Assembly: GCA_963691705.1 (NCBI GenBank)
Contig: OY829541.1
Coordinates: 33,554,719-33,618,718, forward strand
Origin: Viola odorata
Lineage: Eukaryota; Streptophyta; Magnoliopsida; Malpighiales; Violaceae
Direction of reading: 5' to 3'
Length of the DNA: 64,000 nt
Shown here piece by piece: positions 57,426 through 64,000 of the stretch. Under the pieces are notes generated by a model, which worked only from the letters and a program-made list of their open reading frames with translations, ran no database searches and was not told the origin of the DNA. The translations under genes and the position numbers were made by a program. Position 1 is the first letter of the stretch. Each line of letters begins with the position of its first letter.

Positions 57426-57680
57426 GTGGCTAGGGTTCAAGGGAAGAATATCTTCATCTTGATACTCCCGAGATTAGAATCAACTCTCTCTTTTGGCCTA
57501 TAACGCCTAGCATGAAATTTGTCCCTCTGCTCATATGGATAGTCCTCATCATCCTCATCATCATCCCATTGCTCATGGTGAACTGGGTGCGGGTCGATGA
57601 CATGCTTCTGAGCTAAGGATGTTGGGCGCTCATGATTATGTGCACGTCTAGGTATTACTTCGCGCTTGGCGGTTCGATAA
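57426..57680 (-). pseudogene. Gypsy gag fragment (CRM-like), minus strand
   Basis: The minus strand reads KREVIPRRAHNHERPTSLAQ, HVIDPHPVHHEQWDDDEDDE, DYPYEQRDKFHARRYRP, then ERVDSNLGSIKMKIFFP. The last part matches the RVD.NL.SIK.KIP.F signature seen in both gypsy elements of this window. No LTR of that type is adjacent; its strand is opposite to the LTR and tRNA-Asp site next to it, so it reached this place by rearrangement. Confidence 0.65.
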
Positions 57681-57689
57681 ATTATTTTA

Positions 57690-58300
57690 ATTTAGTATTT
57701 GAGTTAAAGTTATAATTTAAATGGTTAATTATATTATTTTTATTTTAAAGTTTTGGTTTAATATCGAATATTATAATAAATTGTGTTAGTTTAATTACAT
57801 TTATAAAAAGGATTTTGGCAAGCCAAATACAGGAGAAGCTATAAGCCAATTCACAGGGGCCAAATAAATTATATACGAAATTAAGAAGAGCTTGGCCGGC
57901 TTGACTGAAAAACTCGATGGCCGGTCACTTGGGTGAGTTTGACAACCTCAATACCCTCAATTTTCTAATCATTCAAAAAATTGGGCAACCTATCCGGGTC
58001 AATTGAAGACCTAGTCGACCTAGAGCGAATTTAACTGGGTTGGATTAAGATTTGGGTCAATGTAAAAATAAATTCTTAAATTGCTGGACTTGCAAAAGTT
58101 TAACCACTGCACCGTTTTATTGATTATAAATGAAAATGAATGATATAAATCTTTAATTTTTCCTTAAAAAGTGTTATACTTACACAAAAATAATTTTTAT
58201 TTACTAATTTATTAAAATTACGAGTTATACCAATTCGATTCTAATTGAACATTAGATTCTCAACCTTCTATTCTTTCTGAGTTTATAAGTTCATTATAAA
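57690..58300. other. AT-rich spacer
   Basis: No gene or known repeat recognised. Confidence 0.4.
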
Positions 58301-58309
58301 AAAAAAATG

Positions 58310-58575
58310 CTTATTTTCGACGGAGAGTTCCGTCGTAAAAAAGAAAAATTCCATCGGAAATGGAACATTTTGATGGAATTTCGTCACAAACGCTTCGTAG
58401 AAGGCTTCAATTTTCGAGCAAAAAATTGGTCGTAAATACCTTGCGACGGAATTACTACGGAGACACCGTCGGAAAAAAAATTGGATTTCTGGAACAAATT
58501 TCGGCGGAAACATTTGGTCGAAAATTCAAGACATTTTCGACCGAAATTTCGGTCCCAAATGTTTCCGACCGAATG
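58310..58575. repeat. CGACGGAA-type short inverted motifs
   Basis: Many short dyads of the type TTTCGACGGA/TCCGTCG and TTTCGACCGAAATTTCGGTC, merging into the tandem repeat at 58576. Similar motifs occur in subterminal regions of some plant DNA transposons; class not assigned. Confidence 0.5.
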
Positions 58576-59185
58576 TTCGTCGACAATATCAAGCTAATTC
58601 CAAGCTATCGCGACAATGATGTTAATCTATAGCGGCGATATATTTTCGTCGCTATATTTTCCGACCGTCGAAAATGTCAAGCTAATTTCAAACTATACCG
58701 ACGATATTTAAATTTATAGTGGCGAATATATTTCGTCGCTATTCCAATAAAATGTTCGTCGACAATATCAAGCTAGTTTCAAGCTATCGCGACAATGAGT
58801 TATCTATAGCGGCTAGATATGTTTGTCGCTATATATTTCCGCCGTCGAAAATGTCAAGCTAATTTCATACTATGCCGACAATATTTAAATCTATAGCGTC
58901 GACTATCTTTCGTCGCTATTCTGACCGAATGTTCGTCGACAATATCAAGCTAATTTTAAGCTATCGTAACAATATTATTAATATATAGCGGTGATATATG
59001 TGCGTCGCTATATTTTCCAACCGTCGAAAATGTCAAGCTTATTTCAAACTATGCCGATAATATTTTAAATTTATAGCGGCGACTATATTTCGTCGCTATA
59101 TATTTCCAATCTAATTTTTTTCGAAATATTAAGGTAATTTCAAGCTATCGCCGCAATAATTTGAATTTATCGCGGCATTATATGA
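58576..59185 (+). repeat. ~178-bp dimeric tandem repeat with hairpins
   Basis: Units start at TTCGTCGACAATATCAAGCT: 58576, 58755 and 58932 (spacing 179 and 177), with a degenerate partial copy to about 59185. Each unit is two related ~89-bp halves, one beginning GTCGACAATATCAAGCT and the other GTCGAAAATGTCAAGCT. Each half ends in a dyad of the form TATAGCGGCGA...TCGTCGCTATA. Confidence 0.82.
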
Positions 59186-59575
59186 AGATAATTTCAGTGC
59201 AATTTTAATAATTTAGGTATATGTAAAAATGTTAATTTTGATTAGAAACATACACGTACAATTAAAATAATTTAAATGATAATCGAAATAAATTTAATGA
59301 GGCTTGTAAGTTGTAAGTTAAAAAATACAAAGGAAAGGAAAATTGGTATTTATACACAAATTTGTACCCTAAAAATAATTAACATCATCCGCATTTAAGC
59401 CAACCGTATTACAAGGAACTCGTGTATTGACTCGATCATGGGTTGATGGTGAACAAATATTAGAAAATTGCAATCTGCCTGCATGGAAAAAGGCAACAAT
59501 AGTAGTTTATTTACCAATCAAGGTAAGCCACCAACTCCATTCACCAAGTGAGAAAACATATAAAGAGTTCCAGAC
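59186..59575. other. Spacer left of gene-fragment cluster
   Basis: AT-rich. A plus-strand frame (GTRVLTRSWVDGEQILENCN) at about 59420-59525 looks coding-like but is not recognised. Confidence 0.35.
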
Positions 59576-59688
59576 CTTATGCACATCCTCCATGACATTT
59601 TTTGCCGCTTGGTTTTAGATCAGCAAGGAATGGAACCGCATCGCTAACCTTTTGGAAATTGTCAAGTGTTAACTCCAATCCAACAGAC
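59576..59688 (-). pseudogene. Dihydroxyacid dehydratase fragment, exon with frameshift
   Basis: Minus strand, after a TTTTGTGCAG acceptor: [20 protein letters not shown] and LADLKPSGK, then in a shifted frame VMEDVHK before a GT donor. Dihydroxyacid dehydratase (branched-chain amino acid synthesis, plastid) has [36 protein letters not shown] at this point. An extra A in the AAAAAA run breaks the frame. No [Fe-S] cysteine motif or other large exon is present nearby, so this is a captured piece, not a working gene. Confidence 0.85.
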
Positions 59689-60009
59689 CTGCACAAAATC
59701 TCATAAGCTGTTTCCAGATGTGCCAAATATTGCAGGCAACCAAAGGCAAACTTCTCATCTCGCAATTGCTATTAAGTGTAAGACAACATTTGTAGACCCA
59801 CTTAAATAATCACCATAACTCTACAGCAAGTGGGGGAAACAAAAGCAAAAGAAAAGAGAGTGAGAAATGGAAATGGCAAATCAATATATCATTTCGGCTA
59901 GTTGTATTTAAGTTGCTTCAAAAGCAATGGCCTCATTCGAAAAAAACACTAAGATAAGTATGTATCATAAATATCTTTTCGCTTTATTTATTTAAGTTGT
60001 GGAAATCGA

Positions 60010-60165
60010 GAGGAACCTAAATCGACAACAACCTTGGAAGTATTAAATTGAAGCTTCCTTCTTTTAATGGGAAAGGAGATCCGGATGTGTATTTAAATTG
60101 GGAGAGGAAAATCAATTCGATTTTTCTATGTCATAATTATTCGGAAGAAAAGAAAGTGAAGTTAG
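60010..60165 (+). pseudogene. Gypsy gag fragment, plus strand
   Basis: Reads NLGSIKLKLPSFNGKGDPDV, YLNWERKINSIFLCHNYSEE, KKVKLAA, the same gag region as at 57426-57680 but in the opposite orientation and from a different copy. Both sides carry TTTATTTATTTAAGTTGT and GTATGTATCATAAATA motifs, suggesting a filler insertion at a repaired break. Confidence 0.7.
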
Positions 60166-60488
60166 CCGCTGTTTATTTATTTAAGTTGTTTAGTATGTAT
60201 CATAAATAAAGAATACTAAACAAGATCCAATAATTTAGTAGTGATCCAATGTTATACGAGTACATCATCATTGCAACTAAACTGAAGAGACATACATCAG
60301 CAAAAAGACGTGGGAACACTCTTCACAGGCATACTTTATAAGCAGCCCATTAAGACAAGTCAACAAGTAGTGGAAAAAGGAAACAGGCCAGTGAAGATGG
60401 AATCTGGTTCATACTGGGTATGACTTTTACATGGAAACCGGATGTGCTTCACTCACATAAGATAAAAACAATAACTTAGTGTGCATAC

Positions 60489-60536
60489 CTGAAAGGCAGA
60501 TAGTACATCAAACGTATGACCATTAAAGTGACCAGG
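60489..60536 (-). pseudogene. Dihydroxyacid dehydratase fragment, small exon
   Basis: Minus strand PGHFNGHTFDVLSAFQ (16 codons) between a CTTTGCAG acceptor and a CAG/GTATGC donor. It matches the TIKPGHF...TYDIVSAFQ stretch of dihydroxyacid dehydratase, upstream in the protein of the fragment at 59576-59688 and in the same orientation. The intervening exons of the real gene are missing. Confidence 0.72.
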
Positions 60537-60596
60537 CTGCAAAGAGAAAATGCACAAGCATATAAGTCATTTGCAAATTTGTAAAACCATAATTAC

Positions 60597-60676
60597 CTCA
60601 TTATGTACATTTGTCACTTTGTAAAATCCTTCAAATTCTGGTTTTGGAGTGTGCTCCAAGTCCTCTATATCCTCCC
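60597..60676 (-). pseudogene. DNA polymerase epsilon catalytic subunit fragment, one exon
   Basis: Minus strand EDIEDLEHTPKPEFEGFYKV, TNVHNE (80 nt) between a GTGTAG acceptor and GAG/GTAATT donor. The catalytic subunit of DNA polymerase epsilon has GEDIEDLEYTPKPEFEG.FKVTN..NE just before its exonuclease domain. Neither the preceding nor the following polymerase exon is present within the window, so it is an isolated fragment. Confidence 0.8.
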
Positions 60677-60689
60677 CTACACACTGAAG

Positions 60690-62600
60690 TTAAGTATAAG
60701 AATGATTACTTTGTATACAGAGAAAAGGAGTTTTGAAATTAATGAAACAGAGGGACTGATAGCCAGAAAGATAGAAGGAGGGGAGGAGAAGGTAATTTTT
60801 CTCCCAATGGCATTTGCATTTCAATTTAATGAGGAAAAGCAGAGTACCAGTAAACCACTTCAATCCATCAAGTGAAATAGATATTAAGGGTGGTGGACAT
60901 TAACAGATGAACAAGTCACTCTATTCAAGCATGTAAATCAAAACAATCAAAGAAGAGTCCCTAATACTCCTTGAAGTACCAATGGAAAAACCCTCGCAAT
61001 CCCCTCAATTCCTAAAGCAGTATACCATAATGGGGTAGGGAAAAAATATCATACGACGTATTCAAGGTCTTTTTGTGAATATATAGCCATGCAATTTGAT
61101 CTTGCAACAAGCTTTAAACCCCCCAGACAGGATGCAATAGAGCTTCTTTCTCTCACTCAAACAAAAGGTAAGGATGAATGGAGGATATAACGGAATCCTA
61201 CGCCTAGAAAGATACAGCATTAAAGGTCTGTTTGGCGTTCCGGTTTTAGCTGTAAAAGTTTTGTGGGAAAAAGTGGCGTGTGAAAAATACTTTTGGAAAA
61301 ATCAGTATACTGTTTGGTAAATATTTGTTAAAAGTGTTGTGAGATACTAGAAGTTGTTTATGGTGTTTGGTAAAAACTGCTTTTAAAACTATAGTTGGAA
61401 TGTAAAATGACTATAAAGGACAATAAATTTCAAGCATTATAATTAATATTTTTTAGTATCTACATAGATTATTTAAATCAATCTATTTCTTTAAACAAAT
61501 AATTAACATTTTATTTATAACAAAAATTAAAACTTCATTAATAGAAGAAAAAAAAGTTAAATACCGAGCACTATTTTAAAGTTTTACATATATAAATCAT
61601 AATTACATATTTATAACAGCAAAGCCTTCTTCCCTTGTCAAACAACTAAATATGAATAGAACAGAACTCTTACAATGAAAATGATACACATTAATTAGTT
61701 CAGACTTATTTTTCATATTAGATATCTACTATAAAAAATATAATTAAAATTAATAATTTAAGTAATTTTTGTAGAGATGGAAAAAAATTAAATAAAAAAT
61801 AATATTATATTCAATCAAACAGTTTTAAGCATGAAACTTGACTCATCATTCGCAATGAATTGTATGTAAATCATTAGAAAGAGTAAATTAGAGCAAATTT
61901 ACAAACACATAAAGAAGGGCTTGATTGATTTTTTTTAATGAACACAAAGATTAAAGTAATTATTAAATAATAGAGGTAAGATCAATCAGGCTATTGTTTG
62001 GTTAATCATTCATGTTGGATTATATAAAAATAATTAGAATGAGTAATTATGTAATATTTAGTTGAACCAAATTTATAAATAAGTAAAAAAATGAGATTTT
62101 ATAAAAGTAAAGATTTGATTGGAAATATTTTACAAAATAGGGACTAAATTAATCATTTAGAAGTTTGATTGAAATTATTTTACAAATATGAATATTAAAT
62201 TAATCATTTAAGGATTCGATTGGAAAACTCTTTAAAATGGTAGATAAATTAATTTTAAGAGGTTGCTTTGAAAGAAAAAAATGGACAAATTTTTACTTTT
62301 TTACGGTAGAATTTACTGTAGAAATAAGCATTTCATTTTATAAAGTAGAGTAATTTAATTATTTTTTTATTTAATTTTACTTGTTTATTTGTATTTTTTA
62401 ATAAAACCCTAACATTACTCAGCGTTTTCTTAAGAAGATCTTAAGTTCCAATACATTTTTTTATTTAAGTCAATTAATAACATAAATTTAGTGCAATTAA
62501 TAATAATACTCCTTGGTTCTCTAGCATCAATCATTTGATCATTTCCTTGGTTCCCAAAAAAACCCAGAAATATACAAACAGACAATCCAAACAGTGATAG
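60690..62600. other. AT-rich spacer within gene-fragment cluster
   Basis: 60690-61220 resembles intron or flank DNA. 61228-61400 has GGTCTGTTTGGCGTTCCGG and repeated GTTTGGTAAA motifs typical of plant DNA-transposon ends, but no matching inverted end was found. 62100-62280 holds three degenerate ~60-bp repeats (GATTGGAAATATTTTACAAA). Confidence 0.4.
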
Positions 62601-62608
62601 TTCTCCTT

Positions 62609-62717
62609 GCAGCTCCAGATTGCAATGCCCACCTCCATTTATCCATAATGGCTCGTACTTCTCCTTGCAGAGTTCCCAAAGTTGTTTCCCATGAGAGCAA
62701 TCAACAACTTCATCTCT
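62609..62717 (-). pseudogene. ABHD17-type alpha/beta hydrolase fragment, C-terminal exon
   Basis: Minus strand [36 protein letters not shown] after an ACTTACTAG acceptor. Plant ABHD17-like serine hydrolases end [20 protein letters not shown]...YEPLW.KGG.HC.LELYPEY; the catalytic Asp (DEVVD) and His (GGHC) are both here. The reading then leaves the family (QGELSLFG), so the true end is missing. Confidence 0.85.
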
Positions 62718-62975
62718 AGTAAGTATTAATAACAGAATGATGTATCAGTTCATCTCAAGTTCAAAAAAAAGAAAAGAAAAATGTATCAGTTCATCTCTAG
62801 CTTCCATTACATTGTTATTCAGTAGGTTAGGTATATTACATGACCTAAGGAGTTACGCTATGTTACGGATTTGGAATATAGTGACTAGCTATATGTAGAA
62901 GCATTTAAGCAATATGTTCCATGAAGAAATCAGGATAAAGAATCGAAACAGGGAAAAAATGGAAACAATACTTAC

Positions 62976-63024
62976 ATGAATTATCAGAACAGGACAACTC
63001 ACCATACCAATTTTGTATGGTGTT
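62976..63024 (-). pseudogene. ABHD17-type hydrolase fragment, middle exon with frameshift
   Basis: Minus strand between TTTCCAG and CAT/GTAAGT: KIGMVSCPVLIIH in one frame, preceded by a 1-nt excess in the part equivalent to NIDKI. It fits directly between the fragments at 63114-63158 and 62609-62717 in the family. Confidence 0.75.
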
Positions 63025-63113
63025 CTGGAAAGATATGTATGTCAGGGCTTGCATGCATATATAATAACATAAACAGCCTTTCTACAAAAAAAACTGAACA
63101 ACACAGGACAAAC

Positions 63114-63158
63114 CTTGTAAATATCAAACCAGTAAGTCCTTTTTACTGGGTATAAAAC
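63114..63158 (-). pseudogene. ABHD17-type hydrolase fragment, upstream exon fused to L30-like coding
   Basis: Minus strand VLYPVKRTYWFDIYK then GT donor: the RVMYPVKRTYWFDIYK segment of ABHD17-like hydrolases. It starts within a continuous block whose preceding 60 bases encode the start of an L30-like protein, so two gene fragments are joined inside one exon with a GATGAGG-type junction. Confidence 0.78.
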
Positions 63159-63165
63159 CCTCATC

Positions 63166-63222
63166 CCAAGCAATTGGGACTTGGGCTTTAAAAGCCTTGA
63201 ATGCATTCATGTTGCCACTCAT
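63166..63222 (-). pseudogene. Ribosomal protein L30-like N-terminal fragment
   Basis: Minus strand ATG at 63222: MSGNMNAFKAFKAQVPIAW, like the start of the small plant L30-family ribosomal proteins (FKAFKAQVPIAWSPNLYITL from memory). The continuation LYITLVRG is absent; hydrolase sequence follows instead. A GTGCAG acceptor just upstream and a candidate 5' UTR exon at 63840 to about 63930 (donor CAG/GTTTCT) suggest the original first exons were kept. Short match, so moderate confidence. Confidence 0.55.
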
Positions 63223-63230
63223 TTTCACCT

Positions 63231-64000
63231 GCACTACTGAAAAAACATTTCAGCAAATATCACTGTAAGTGCAACAGGACATTAAGATAACTGCACATAA
63301 ATTGACTGCAAAATACCATAGTTCATCAACTATTTTTTGTTAAAATCGAGAAAAACAAACTAGCTGTGGTTTAAAAGCATATTCTTCGACCATTTGGATT
63401 TGGTGTGCTTAATCCACAATTACTTTTTCAGATTTTGACAAACTTGGATGATGGTAAGTAAGATAACTTTCAAGATTTTTCATCAGCTAGCCCAAATGAA
63501 TGGCAATGGAGTTTAAGAGTGTGACATGTTATTTGTAAAATCAACTGCATTTTTCTAATATCAACTAAAGCACCTGCATTTGATTCATCAAATGACATTA
63601 ATTAAAGCATGACATGTAGTGAAAGAGAGCACACCAATAGTCAGACCCTTAGATCCATCATATTCAGGTTCTACTTGGGAAAGTTAGTTCCCAAAACCAC
63701 AAAATAATTACCAACTTGACGTAGACATGGCACAACGACGTATGACAAATGATTACCAACTACATAATTCCAAGCAAATTGACAGCAAAGGTAAGAAGGA
63801 GTAGATCCAAACGTAAGAGGAAAAAAAAAAGAGAGAAACCTGAACCGAAGGAGTAGATTGTAGTAGATCCGACCGGCGTTCCTTTCCCTTTATGACTGAA
63901 ACTCTAATTTTACAGAAAAATTAACAGATTTGGTAAGAAATGAAGGTTGAATGAAAGAAAAAATAGTGAGATGTTTATTAGTAATTGATGAAAGTGAGAA
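63231..64000. other. 5' intron and upstream region of L30-like fragment
   Basis: About 600 bp of intron-like DNA, a possible 5' UTR exon near 63840-63930, and AT-rich DNA to the window edge. No other gene is recognised. Confidence 0.35.

Noticed and set aside
59420..59525. Plus-strand coding-like frame GTRVLTRSWVDGEQILENCN as another captured gene
   Set aside because: No family recognised; could be chance in a region where other fragments lie on the opposite strand.
61228..61400. hAT-type MITE suggested by GTTTGG motifs
   Set aside because: Only one end-like segment is visible, with no inverted partner or 8-bp duplication.

Overview
This window is nuclear DNA of a flowering plant, probably a eudicot. 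It holds spliced genes with plant-type proteins (a DNA primase subunit and a heavy-metal-associated isoprenylated protein) in a large body of nested LTR retrotransposons. I see no bacterial, organellar or viral gene set. All identifications come from reading motifs by eye; no database was searched.

Layout. (1) 1-5200: DNA primase small subunit on the minus strand, 15 exons readable, 3' end off the left edge, E2F-like sites at its 5' end. (2) 5625-6390: a 766-bp foldback element with 9-bp target duplications, Mutator-like. (3) 8446-9751: a complete three-exon HIPP metallochaperone gene, plus strand. (4) 10209-17281: a decayed Ty3/gypsy element (minus), with CACAC target duplications and a duplicated LTR end. 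(5) 17.8-18.4 kb: a probable solo LTR. (6) 18478-22665: a broken J-domain protein gene split by a decayed copia element. (7) 23061-30940: a second, related gypsy element (minus). (8) 31.5-38.5 kb: a palindrome and LTR remnants, including one solo LTR nested inside another, each with intact target duplications. (9) 38.6-39.9 kb: a Helitron Rep fragment interrupted by an LTR-like insert. (10) 39.9-52.7 kb: an Ogre/Tat-like element (minus) with ORF1, gag and several tandem-repeat arrays but no pol. (11) 52726-57231: two long, nearly identical LTRs facing each other. The right one is followed by a 62-nt copy of tRNA-Asp, far longer than a normal primer-binding site. (12) 57.4-60.2 kb: gag fragments and a 178-bp dimeric tandem repeat. 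(13) 59.5-63.9 kb: short exon fragments of at least four unrelated host genes (dihydroxyacid dehydratase, DNA polymerase epsilon, an ABHD17-type hydrolase and an L30-type ribosomal protein), all on the minus strand and partly fused.

Only the primase and HIPP genes look intact and functional. Nearly everything from 10 kb onwards is mobile or mobile-derived, and each retroelement carries stops or frameshifts. The most unusual observations are the extended tRNA-Asp copy, whose single mismatch falls at the invariant A58 (normally m1A), the host-gene fragment collage, the ~182-bp satellite-like array inside the Ogre-like element, and a primer-site look-alike captured inside the Ogre-like LTRs.
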